35,455 nucleotides of DNA from Kiritimatiellia bacterium (GTDB lineage: Bacteria > Verrucomicrobiota > Kiritimatiellia > JAFGHX01). Location: positions 1-35,455 of the forward strand of contig JAFGHX010000223.1 of assembly GCA_016929905.1 (NCBI GenBank), given 5' to 3'. Shown in pieces: positions 18,086 to 26,696 of the stretch (position 1 is the stretch's first letter; each line of letters starts with the position of its first letter). The position numbers were made by a program, and so were the translations under genes. A model generated the notes under the pieces. The model worked only from the letters and a program-made list of their open reading frames with translations, searched no databases and was not told the DNA's origin.

Positions 18086-18378
18086 GGAGTCGGAGATCAC
18101 CGGACCGGCGTCCGGCACGGCTTCGCGAAGGAACCGGAATTGGAGGCCTGTTCACGGCGACATTGGCGGCGGCGACGACCTTCAATCCGAACAGGCGATC
18201 TCGAACGCGGCGCGGCAGCACGCGTCCCACCACATCACGCCGGCGGCGGCGTTGCCGGCGCCGGCGGCACGCGACCTGTTCCTGAACGTGCTCCTGCCCC
18301 CGGACAAGGACCCGGCTGCCGTCTATTTTGTCCGGAAACGGGGTTCGGCGGACATCTTTCATATGAAGGAGCGCACAA
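18086..18378 (+). other. Intergenic region, possibly holding a decayed coding remnant
   Basis: Between the two genes an open frame reads through about 18140-18340, including RDLFLNVLLPPDKDPAAVYF. That phrase resembles C-terminal beta-sandwich strands of secreted heparinase-like proteins. It has no start codon with a ribosome site, so it may be a remnant of a lost gene. The last 55 bases contain the element shared with 23005-23044. Confidence 0.3.
18325..18364 (+). promoter_or_regulatory. Shared upstream element, copy 1 (candidate ECF promoter)
   Basis: Bases 18325-18351 are identical over 27 positions to 23005-23031. Similarity continues as AT(C)nTTnATAT through 18364. Each copy lies upstream of a secreted glycosidase-like paralogue. 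It contains GGAAAC (18334-18339), like an ECF -35 box, and also TTGTCC at 18328-18333, like a weak sigma-70 -35. The start codon is at 18379. Confidence 0.65.
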
Positions 18379-20160
18379 ATGAGAGCCACGTACCACCTGT
18401 TTCTTCTCGTGTTCCTGAGTGCTTCGTTCCTGGCCGTTGGCGGCCCACGGCCTCATATGCGGCGGACGGGCGAGAATCTGTTCGTCAATCCGGCCGTGGC
18501 CGGGCCCGATGGGTGGAAGTTGTCCTCCGGGACCGCCTCCTACGATCGGTTGGTATCGAGAACGCCGGACGGTTCCGGTTCCATCCGCCTCGATGCGGCA
18601 AAGCAGAAGTGGAGCCAAGGCACGGTCTCCGCGCGCATTCCGGTGGTTCCGGGCAAGACCTACACCTTTGGCGCCTACACCAAATCCAGCGTGTGGCCGT
18701 GTCTGTGGCACATGCGAATCAAGTCTTATCCCGAGAACCCCTCGCCATGGACCGCCGGCAGGGAATGCGGCACGGCGGCGAACAAATGGGAAGAGTCGGC
18801 CAATGTCTATGTGCCGGGTAGCGACGTCACGCACGTGGAGCTTCTCATTTGCCGGACCATCGGGCCGCGGAACGACGGGTCCATATGGCTGGACGATTTC
18901 TTCTTCTGTGAAGGGGTCGGTTTCGACCGGCCGCCAAGCCCGAAACGGCGTTTCGACGGCACGATCACGCGATTCGATGAATTGGGGAACATCGAAATAT
19001 GCGAGGGCGGCGAATGGAAACCCTTCTTTCCGTTCTCGATATGCGCGGACGGCCATCGCGCCGATTGGACCGCCTATGCCGGGGCCGGCTTCAATTGCAG
19101 CAGCCGTGCATCGTCGATTGACGGCATACGAAAGGCACGAGAAGCCGGTCTGAAGTGCTTCTTCGACATAGGCCCGTGGGTCGGTGCCTGGCACCAGAAA
19201 GACTATTCGTTGCTGGCTCAACGCATCAGGGACATACACGAGGCGGGTCTGTCGGAGACCGTGATCATGTATTATTGGGACAACGAAACGTATCAGACTT
19301 ACAACATGAGAGACCGCAAGGCTTCCCCCTGGGACATCTATGCTACTCCCAAGACATGCGCCGAGACGATTGACCGGGCGGAAAGGAGTATGAACAGAGG
19401 CAGGCGGCTTCGCCCGTTGTATCAGTTGGCGGGCAACTACGGAATGGCCCGCATGTACCGCGGCTATTACGATATGGCGGCCTGCTATACCGGCGCGGGC
19501 CTGGGCAATACCGGCGGCGCGGCGGGCGGGCCCGCGGGTTTGCTGGTTCTGGACAACATCGAAGGCCAGGACGCTCCGCTTTTCGCCCAGGTCAACGGGC
19601 GCGTGGACCGGATCAATATCTACAGCCTGATCATCGGGGGCGCCAAAGGGTTCAGTTTCTGGAAGGACTGGGTCGGCAAGGACGGCAAGGGCGCCGGCGG
19701 CGTTGCCGGCGCAAAGCCCATCGAGCTGCACTCGTGGTATTCGGAACTGCCCGCGGTCCGCCGGGAAGTCGATGACCTGCTCCCGATCATCCGGCTGCCG
19801 CACTGGACTTCATGGCGAGTTCTGTGTAAAACAGACCGCATCGTGCTTGGCACACGCGAGTACGAGCACAACAACAGGCGTGAGGGGTATGTGATTGCCT
19901 GCAATACGTCCCGTTCTGCCGCGACCGCCGCCTTCTCCGTCGAGGGGCTCTCCTATTCGCCGGTCGCGGTCAAGGACTACTTCGATTGGGACGGGCCGGC
20001 CGTGGCGAGCTTCTCCGATTCATCCTTCACGGTCACGCTTGACGGCAAGAGAACCGCGGTCTATCGCCTGGTGAATCCCGACGGGCCGGGCAAGCCGGAG
20101 GCGAGAGTCCGGGAGTCTGGGTATGCTCGGGCCGGACGGGGACTTCGAGTCAAACGATGA
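18379..20160 (+). CDS. Secreted carbohydrate-binding plus glycosidase-like protein (paralogue 1)
   Basis: A 593-residue protein with GAAGGAG eight bases before the ATG and a signal peptide at about 1-22 (LFLLVFLSASFLAVGG). Residues 25-175 look like a CBM4/9-type jelly roll (RTGENLFVNP, GKTYTFGAYTKS, IWLDDFFFCEG). Residues 180-490 look like a TIM-barrel glycosidase domain with YYWDNET near 295 and VLDNIEGQ near 395. Residues 500-575 look like the beta-sandwich that often closes such enzymes. The two Glu residues are candidates for the catalytic pair, but the family is not one I can name. Its stop overlaps the start of the sigma-fusion gene as ATGA, so the two are translationally coupled. It is paralogous to 20157-22895 and 23241-26696 along its whole length. 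Confidence 0.92.
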   Translation: MRATYHLFLLVFLSASFLAVGGPRPHMRRTGENLFVNPAVAGPDGWKLSSGTASYDRLVSRTPDGSGSIRLDAAKQKWSQGTVSARIPVVPGKTYTFGAYTKSSVWPCLWHMRIKSYPENPSPWTAGRECGTAANKWEESANVYVPGSDVTHVELLICRTIGPRNDGSIWLDDFFFCEGVGFDRPPSPKRRFDGTITRFDELGNIEICEGGEWKPFFPFSICADGHRADWTAYAGAGFNCSSRASSIDGIRKAREAGLKCFFDIGPWVGAWHQKDYSLLAQRIRDIHEAGLSETVIMYYWDNETYQTYNMRDRKASPWDIYATPKTCAETIDRAERSMNRGRRLRPLYQLAGNYGMARMYRGYYDMAACYTGAGLGNTGGAAGGPAGLLVLDNIEGQDAPLFAQVNGRVDRINIYSLIIGGAKGFSFWKDWVGKDGKGAGGVAGAKPIELHSWYSELPAVRREVDDLLPIIRLPHWTSWRVLCKTDRIVLGTREYEHNNRREGYVIACNTSRSAATAAFSVEGLSYSPVAVKDYFDWDGPAVASFSDSSFTVTLDGKRTAVYRLVNPDGPGKPEARVRESGYARAGRGLRVKR

Positions 20161-22895
20161 GGCCTATGGCAGGGAAAGAGCAGATGCGCGAGCCGGACGA
20201 CGAGCAACTCCTCGCCCGGTACAATGCAACGGGCGCGCAGGACGCGTTCCGCTTGCTGGTCGAGCGTCACACGGCGATGGTCTACGGGATCTGCCGGCGC
20301 GGCCTGTCGGGCGACGCGCACCTGGCGAACGACGCAACGCAAGCGGTGTTCATCGTGTTGGCGAGGAAGGCGAAAGGCATCCGGACGCGCGGGATGCTGA
20401 TCCGGCTGCTGCTGAAGACGTCGCGCTTCGTGGTAAGCAATATTCGGCGGGACCGGGCGCGGCGCAAGCGGCGCGAGGAGGAGGCGGCCGTCATGGCGGA
20501 ACAGCAAAGGCGCAGCGCCGAGGAAGTCTCGTGGTGGACCCATATTCAGGAATACCTGGACGAAGAAATCGCGCGGCTGCCGCGCGTCGCGCGGGATGCG
20601 GTGGTTCTGCATTTCCTGCGCGGGATGCCGCGCCGTGCCGTCGCCGCCGAGCTGGGTTGTTCGGCGGCCGCGCTGGACAAGCGTCTCTATCGCGCGCTCG
20701 AGACGCTCAGAATCCGGCTCGGCCGATACGGCACGGCCGTCTCGGGCGGCATGCTGGCGGCGTACCTCGGCGAGTGCGCCGCCGAGGCCGCGCCCGCGCC
20801 GCTCGTGGCGGCCGCGCAGGCGGCCGCGCTCGGAAGCGCGACCGGATCGGCCGCGACGAGTGTCGCGGCCGCGCTGGCGCGGGGCGCCATCCGCATGATG
20901 AACCTGGCCAGGCTCAAGACCGCCGCCGCCATCGTCGCCGGCGTCGCCGTGGCATGCGCCGGCGGCGCGGGCGCCCTGAAGTACGTTGCCGCCACGCGCG
21001 AACCGGCCGCGGCCGTGATCGACCGGGCCCCGCAACCGCACCTGAAACGCGCGGGCCGGAACCTCATCCGGAACGCGGCCGTCATCGGCACGACCGGCTG
21101 GACGCTCACGGGCGACGCCGTCTACGACGCGGGCTTGTCGCGCGCAGCCGGGTCCGGCTCGTTGCGCCTGACCTCGCCCTACCGGTGGGAGGGCGACGGA
21201 CCGGATCCCGACACCTCGCGGGCCTTGGCGAACTGGGTCCCGGTCACGCCGGGCAGGGTCTACACGTTCTCGCTCTACATGCGTTCGACACATGTCCCGC
21301 GATGGCTGACCCTGCGCATCGATCATCTCGACGGGGATCGGAAGCGGCTGAAGACGGCCGAGGGCCATTACCGCTTCGAGCAGCAAACCTGCGGGAACAG
21401 CGTGGCGCAGCGCTGGGAAGAGGCGGCCATGGAGTTCCGGGCCTCTGCCCGGACGCACTATGCCGAGATCAAGCTCTTCCCGTGGGTGTCGGAAGACAAT
21501 ACCGGCCACGTCTGGGCCGACGACTTCTACTTCGGCGAGGGGACGGGCTTCGAGCAGCCGCCCTCGCCCAAATCGGCGTTCGCCGGTTCCCGTGTCCGCG
21601 TGGACGCGCTCGGCAACTATGAGGTGAAGCGCAACGGCGAATGGGTCCCGTTCTTCCTCTGGGGCGTGTTCAACGACCACGCGCGCGACGACTTCTCGGT
21701 CTACTCCGCGCAGGGCTGGAATTGCGTTATGCGCGCCCAGTCCGTGCAGCACTTGAAGAAATGCGCGGCGGCGAAATCCGCGTTCAACCCCGACGGCATG
21801 CTCGGGTGCGTGGAAATCAGCGGCTACGTCAATCCCGAGCATGGGGTCGATCGTGGTCTCACGCAGCTCGACGCCGGACTCCGGGACATCGAGACGGCCG
21901 GCCTGACGGACCGGATCTTCGCCTATTATTGGAACAACGGAAACGCCTGCAACGTGTGGCAGCCGAATATCGAGATGGTGGCCGCCATACGGAAAGCGGA
22001 CAGGGACAAGGCGGGACGGCCGATGCACCCGATCGCAATCCTTCACGGCGCCGGCAATACGGCGCGCGTCTATGCAAACGCCGGCTTGAGCGACGCGGTC
22101 GGCGCTTACGTCTCGGCAGGCAGGCCCGGCGCGGACGGCGGCTACGATTTCGGGATCGCCCTGCTCGACAACATCGAGGGCCAGATCAACCCCGTCTCTT
22201 TCGCCACCCTCAACGTAACCGGCCCGCTCAGCGCCGGCGCGTTCCGCGCCAATGTCTACAACGCGATCATCGCCGGCGCCAAAGGGATCACCTACTGGCG
22301 CGACGGCTACGGCGAGGGCTCCAGAAAGGAGTTCCCCGAACTCCCGCCCATCGACGAACAGCCCTGGTGGCCGGAATTCCCGAGGATCCGGCGCGAGGTG
22401 GATCGGCTCCTGCCGATCATCCGCCGGCCGCATTGGACATCGTGGCGGGTGACGGCCTCGACCGACGCGCTGCGGTTCGGTGCCCGCGACGATCAACACA
22501 CGGGATACATCATCATCCAGAACCCGGGCGGCGGGTCCGTCGCCGCCGAGTTCAGAATCGACGGGCTGCCGTACCAGCCCTCGGTCGTGAAGGACTTCCT
22601 GACCGGCGCGACGCTCGCCCCCGTGACCGCCAACACGTTCCGCCTGCGCATGGAAGGGTATCAGACTCGGGTCTGCCTTCTCGAAAGGAGCGGCCCGTCA
22701 CACGCCGCCGTCCTCCACCGGCCGGCTTGTCTCACGAGTGCGACACGTACTCAGCCGTTCGGTCCAGCACGAACACTGCCGCGCCCAAAACGGCTGGCTG
22801 CCACGTTGCGGAAGCAGGAGCCGGCAAGGCGAGAACCTCTCCGGCCGGAAAGCGCCGTTCGGGCACGCTGCGCATGCCCGAACGGCGCTCTATAG
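20157..22895 (+). CDS. ECF sigma factor fused through a membrane helix to a glycosidase-like sensor domain (paralogue 2)
   Basis: A 912-residue single-frame fusion. The ATG at 20157 overlaps the previous stop as ATGA; the ATG at 20184 is an alternative start. Residues 15-85 are sigma region 2 (FRLLVERHTAMVYGICRRG, NDATQAVFIVLARKA). Residues 131-185 are sigma region 4 (LPRVARDAVVLHFLRGMP, AAELGCSAAALDKRLYRAL). A linker with RGAIRMMNLARLK leads into a membrane helix at about 256-277 (TAAAIVAGVAVACAGGAGAL). Residues 293-460 are a CBM-like domain, 470-745 a TIM-barrel-like domain, 750-842 a beta-sandwich. The expected topology is sigma inside and sensor outside. Where both secreted paralogues have WDNE, this protein has WNNG (near 589), while DNIE is kept, so the outside domain may bind glycan without cleaving it. 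The last 65 residues are unlike the paralogues and read through a hairpin, suggesting a lost stop. Planctomycete ECF factors with outer domains are known; a glycosidase-like one beside its paralogues seems unusual. Confidence 0.92.
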   Translation: MRPMAGKEQMREPDDEQLLARYNATGAQDAFRLLVERHTAMVYGICRRGLSGDAHLANDATQAVFIVLARKAKGIRTRGMLIRLLLKTSRFVVSNIRRDRARRKRREEEAAVMAEQQRRSAEEVSWWTHIQEYLDEEIARLPRVARDAVVLHFLRGMPRRAVAAELGCSAAALDKRLYRALETLRIRLGRYGTAVSGGMLAAYLGECAAEAAPAPLVAAAQAAALGSATGSAATSVAAALARGAIRMMNLARLKTAAAIVAGVAVACAGGAGALKYVAATREPAAAVIDRAPQPHLKRAGRNLIRNAAVIGTTGWTLTGDAVYDAGLSRAAGSGSLRLTSPYRWEGDGPDPDTSRALANWVPVTPGRVYTFSLYMRSTHVPRWLTLRIDHLDGDRKRLKTAEGHYRFEQQTCGNSVAQRWEEAAMEFRASARTHYAEIKLFPWVSEDNTGHVWADDFYFGEGTGFEQPPSPKSAFAGSRVRVDALGNYEVKRNGEWVPFFLWGVFNDHARDDFSVYSAQGWNCVMRAQSVQHLKKCAAAKSAFNPDGMLGCVEISGYVNPEHGVDRGLTQLDAGLRDIETAGLTDRIFAYYWNNGNACNVWQPNIEMVAAIRKADRDKAGRPMHPIAILHGAGNTARVYANAGLSDAVGAYVSAGRPGADGGYDFGIALLDNIEGQINPVSFATLNVTGPLSAGAFRANVYNAIIAGAKGITYWRDGYGEGSRKEFPELPPIDEQPWWPEFPRIRREVDRLLPIIRRPHWTSWRVTASTDALRFGARDDQHTGYIIIQNPGGGSVAAEFRIDGLPYQPSVVKDFLTGATLAPVTANTFRLRMEGYQTRVCLLERSGPSHAAVLHRPACLTSATRTQPFGPARTLPRPKRLAATLRKQEPARREPLRPESAVRARCACPNGAL
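22851..22889 (+). terminator. 15-bp perfect hairpin at the end of the sigma-fusion gene
   Basis: Bases 22851-22865 and 22875-22889 are exact reverse complements around nine bases. It lies immediately before the stop codon at 22893-22895. There is no T-tract, only CTATAG. It is probably a transcription terminator or mRNA-stabilising structure now inside the reading frame. Confidence 0.55.
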
Positions 22896-23240
22896 GTTCA
22901 CTGTTGATTCACGGCTGACCCCTCCGCCCAATACCATGGCGTATGCGCTTCGGCTCAGCGGCTTTTCCCGTACCTCTGACGCCCGGCCTCCAGGACGCCG
23001 GACGATTTTGTCCGGAAACGGGGTTCGGCGGCTATCCTTAATATAGAAGGCGATATGGGGGTAAGGGCCTGCTCAAGACTGTTTGGCATTTTGATGGAGG
23101 CAACATGCGCTGGAACACAGCGTGCAAGCCGGCGGAATGAGAGCCCAGCCCCAGTGCGGAGGCGCGCGGTCGGGTGGGGCTCATCGCGCCGCCGCAGGTT
23201 AAGTGAAGGGAAAGCGAACTGACAATGAAGGGAGAATACG
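22896..23240 (+). other. 345-base intergenic leader of the third paralogue
   Basis: No gene is supported here. It contains the shared 27-base element (23005-23031). The rest is a leader of roughly 200 bases ending in AAGGGAG at 23228-23234, the ribosome binding site of the next gene. Confidence 0.6.
23005..23044 (+). promoter_or_regulatory. Shared upstream element, copy 2 (candidate ECF promoter)
   Basis: Identical to 18325-18351 over 27 bases, then similar through AATAT. It contains GGAAAC (23014-23019) and TTGTCC (23008-23013) followed 19 bases later by TATCCT. It sits about 200 bases before its gene, against 15 bases for copy 1. Confidence 0.65.
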
Positions 23241-26200
23241 ATGCAGATGCGCCAATGGCGGGGCTATGGCATTCGTGCCGCGTGGGTGGCGATGGTTCTG
23301 TTTCGTGCCGTGCCGGACGTTCGGGCGCAGCCGCACATGCCGCGCACGGGGGCGAATCGGTTGTCGAACCCTTCGATCAGCGGGACCAACTCCTGGACGC
23401 TGGAGGGTGCCGCGCAATACGACGGGGCGGTGTCGCGGGGCGGGGGCAGCGGCTCGGTCAAGCTGGCAGGCGTTGGCGGCATTCTGCGTTCGCGCTGGAT
23501 CGGGGTGGGGCCGGGCACGACCTACACGTTCGCGATCTACATGAAGTCGGGGAGCTGGCCGCCTCCGATCGTCGCGATCATGTTCAAGGCCTACGACAGC
23601 GGCGGCAAGTTCCTGGGCAACATCGCCGTTTCGCGGCAAGCCACGACGGACGCGGCGACCTGGCACGAGTGCGTGCTTCCTTACAGGTGGAGCTCGATCC
23701 ACGCGTATATCCAGATCGTTGTCCTTACGATGGAACAGGCGGAGCAGCCGGACGGCGCGGGCGCGATGTGGCTGGATGACGCGTATTTCGGCGAGGGCAT
23801 CGGCTTCGAGCAGCCGCCGACGGAGAAAGTCCCGTTCGACGGCGCGCACGTGCGCGTGGACGCGTTGGGCAACTTCGAGGTGTTCGAGGCGGGCGCGTGG
23901 AAGCCGTTCTTCCCGCTGGCCATGTTCTGCGACGGCGACCGCCCCGACTGGACCCTCTACTCGGAGCAGGGCTTCAACTGCTCGATGCGGAGTGGGCACT
24001 GGGTCGGCGGCATTCAGAAGGCGATGAACGCCGTCTCGGCCTTCAATCCCAACGGCATGTTGTGCGGGTTCCAAATGAGCCAGTACATTGGAGCCGACGG
24101 CTGGAATTACGGCGACATGGAGCATCTGGCCGATGCCATCGCCGACATCAAGGCGGCCGGGCTGATGGACCGGCTTTTCTGCTACTTCTGGGACAACGAG
24201 GCGACCGTGGAATATGCGGTTCCCAAAGCCGTCTGCGAGACGATCCAGGCGCATGATGTCGACGGCACGGGCAAGAGGCTCCACCCGATCTACATGCTGC
24301 TGGGCAACGAGGGCGTGACCCGCAGGTACTGTACCGATTTTGCGCATTCGACGGATGTGGTGGGCGACTACACGGGGGGCCACGGTGACGGGCTGGTCGT
24401 CATCGACAACATCGAGCGGCAGCGCAACCCGGTCTCGTTCGGGCAGATCAACCTGGGCGTCGGCGAGCAATTCCGGGCCATCGTCTACACCTCGATCATG
24501 CGCGGCGCGCGCGCGATCGGGTTCTGGCGCGACCTGTATCTGCCGTCTGAGGAGTTTCCGGAGTTCGGCCCGATCGAGACGCGGCCCTGGTGGCCGGACA
24601 TGCCGAACATCCGCCGCGAGATCGACCGGCTCATGCCGCTCATCCGCCAGCCGCACTGGACCGACTGGCAGCTCGGCACGTCGAACACGCGGGTCAACCA
24701 CGGCACCCGCGACTACCTGGGCGAAGGGTATGTGCTGGTCGCGAACCCCCGCTCGACGGCCGAGACCGTGACCTATACAATCTCCGGTCTGTCCTACACG
24801 CCGACGGCGGCGCACGACTATTTCAGCCATGAAGAAGTCACCCCGATTCTCGGCGGGCAGTTCACCGTCACGATCGCGCCGCGCGCAACGGCCGTCTACC
24901 GGCTCGTGCGCGGCATCGGCGGCGAGCTGATCTCCGCGCGGTCGAGCTGGCGCTATCACGATCTCGGCGCCGATCTCGGCACGGGCTGGCGTGGCGCGGC
25001 CTGCGACGACGGCGCGTGGGCGACCGGCCCCGCGCTCCTCGGCTACGGCGAGACCTACGTGGACACGACCGTGTCTTACGGGTCCGACCCGTCGGACAAA
25101 CACCCGACAACCTATTTCCGCAAGCGCTTCACGCTTGGGGTCGACCCGTCGACCATCGGGACGCTCACGCTGTACGCGCGCTGCGACGACGGGTTCGTCG
25201 CCTGGCTGAACGGCCGGGAGCTCACGCGCCAAGCGATGCCGGCCGGCGCGATCGGCTACGCCACGCTCGCCGCCAGCCATGAAGGCGACGCCTACGAAGC
25301 GATCGACGTCAGCGCGAACAAAGACATGCTCGTCCGAGGCACCAACGTGCTCGCGGTCGAACTGCATCAGTGCACGGCCCACAGCAGCGACCTGGTGATG
25401 GACATGGGGCTGAGCTACACGATCGCCGAAAGCCAGCCCATGGCCCCCAACGGCCTGAGCGCCGCCGCCGTCTCGCATGACCGGATCGACTTGACCTGGA
25501 CGGACCGCAGCGACAACGAGTACGGGTTCCGGATCGACCGGCGCCAGAGCGGCACGCCGGACTGGGGCTGGAGCGGTTCGGCGGCCGCCGACGCGACGGC
25601 CTACAGCGACACGCTGCTGCCGGCGAACACAAAGATCTACTATCGGATTGCCGCCTACAACGGCGCCGGCTATTCCGACTATTCCGGCGTCTGCTCGGCC
25701 ACCACGCGGCCATTGCCGCCGCCGCCGGCCGCGCCGAGCGGTCTGGCGGCCGGCGCCCCGGTCTCGAGCCGGATCGCGCTGAGCTGGACGGACAACAGCG
25801 ACAACGAAGACGGCATGAAGGTCGACCGCCGCCAAAGCGGCACGCAGAACTGGACGACCATCGCCACCCTCGAAGCCGATTCATGCGCCTGTACGAACGT
25901 CTGGCTGCCGCCAGACACGACATTCTACTACAAGATCAAGGCCTACAACGCGGGCGGCGACTCCGCCTACAGCGCGGTCGCATCGGCCACGACGCCGGCC
26001 ACGCCGCAGCGGCCGGCGGCCCCGACGGACCTGAGGGCGAAGGCCGTCTCGTCGGATCGGATCGATCTGACCTGGACCGACAACAGCGGCAACGAGGAGG
26101 GCTTCAAGATCGACCGGCGCCAGAGCGGCCTGACCGCGTGGGTCCGCGCGGCCGCACCCGGCGCCGGCAGCCAGAGCTGGTCGGACACCGGGCTGCCCGC

Positions 26201-26696
26201 CGTCACGAAGTTCTACTACAAAGTCATGGCGCACAACGCCGACGGCGAGTCCCCCTATTCGCCCGTCGCGTGCGCAACCACGCCGGCGGCGCCCGCGGAC
26301 GGCGACCTGGACAATATGCCGGACGTCTGGGAAATCGCGCATCTGGCGGGCACGAACGCCGCGCCGGAGGCTGACCCCGACCAGGACGGCGTCTCGAACG
26401 AAGACGAGTATATCGCCGGCCTGGACCCCACCACGAACGATGTCGCCTGCCTCCACCTGAACACCGCGCTCGCCGGCGGCAAGCTCGTCCTCTCGTTCCC
26501 CACCATCGCCGCCGCGGGAACCGGCTACGAGGGGCTCAGCCGCCGCTACGCGTTCGACTATCGCGCCGGCCCAACGAACGCCTGGACCGGCGTGCCCGGC
26601 TGCACCAATCGTCTCGGCGACGGCCAGCTCTGCCTCTACACCAACACGCTGCCCGCCGCCGCGCTCATGTACCGCGCACGCGTCTGGCTGGAATAG
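23241..26696 (+). CDS. Secreted glycosidase-like protein with FN3 repeats and C-terminal module (paralogue 3)
   Basis: A 1151-residue protein. AAGGGAG lies six bases before the ATG, and a signal peptide ends near residue 30 (FRAVPDVRAQ). Residues 32-190 are CBM-like (AMWLDDAYFGEGIGFEQPP), and about 190-560 a TIM-barrel-like domain plus beta-sandwich, paralogous to the two preceding genes and keeping YFWDNEA near 313 and VIDNIERQ near 387. A galactose-binding-like domain (562-730) resembles those in the giant protein at 158-8404. Three FN3 domains follow (about 733-825, 830-920, 925-1015), so similar that they probably arose by tandem duplication (LTWTDxSxNExGFxIDRRQSG). An Asp-rich TSP3-like stretch (DPDQDGVSNEDEYIAGLDP) and a beta module ending MYRARVWLE close the protein. 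It is predicted to be extracellular and glycan-acting. Confidence 0.93.
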   Translation: MQMRQWRGYGIRAAWVAMVLFRAVPDVRAQPHMPRTGANRLSNPSISGTNSWTLEGAAQYDGAVSRGGGSGSVKLAGVGGILRSRWIGVGPGTTYTFAIYMKSGSWPPPIVAIMFKAYDSGGKFLGNIAVSRQATTDAATWHECVLPYRWSSIHAYIQIVVLTMEQAEQPDGAGAMWLDDAYFGEGIGFEQPPTEKVPFDGAHVRVDALGNFEVFEAGAWKPFFPLAMFCDGDRPDWTLYSEQGFNCSMRSGHWVGGIQKAMNAVSAFNPNGMLCGFQMSQYIGADGWNYGDMEHLADAIADIKAAGLMDRLFCYFWDNEATVEYAVPKAVCETIQAHDVDGTGKRLHPIYMLLGNEGVTRRYCTDFAHSTDVVGDYTGGHGDGLVVIDNIERQRNPVSFGQINLGVGEQFRAIVYTSIMRGARAIGFWRDLYLPSEEFPEFGPIETRPWWPDMPNIRREIDRLMPLIRQPHWTDWQLGTSNTRVNHGTRDYLGEGYVLVANPRSTAETVTYTISGLSYTPTAAHDYFSHEEVTPILGGQFTVTIAPRATAVYRLVRGIGGELISARSSWRYHDLGADLGTGWRGAACDDGAWATGPALLGYGETYVDTTVSYGSDPSDKHPTTYFRKRFTLGVDPSTIGTLTLYARCDDGFVAWLNGRELTRQAMPAGAIGYATLAASHEGDAYEAIDVSANKDMLVRGTNVLAVELHQCTAHSSDLVMDMGLSYTIAESQPMAPNGLSAAAVSHDRIDLTWTDRSDNEYGFRIDRRQSGTPDWGWSGSAAADATAYSDTLLPANTKIYYRIAAYNGAGYSDYSGVCSATTRPLPPPPAAPSGLAAGAPVSSRIALSWTDNSDNEDGMKVDRRQSGTQNWTTIATLEADSCACTNVWLPPDTTFYYKIKAYNAGGDSAYSAVASATTPATPQRPAAPTDLRAKAVSSDRIDLTWTDNSGNEEGFKIDRRQSGLTAWVRAAAPGAGSQSWSDTGLPAVTKFYYKVMAHNADGESPYSPVACATTPAAPADGDLDNMPDVWEIAHLAGTNAAPEADPDQDGVSNEDEYIAGLDPTTNDVACLHLNTALAGGKLVLSFPTIAAAGTGYEGLSRRYAFDYRAGPTNAWTGVPGCTNRLGDGQLCLYTNTLPAAALMYRARVWLE

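Noticed and set aside
23199..25835. An 878-codon minus-strand frame antisense to paralogue 3
   Set aside because: Same antisense artefact; no start signal and no domain.
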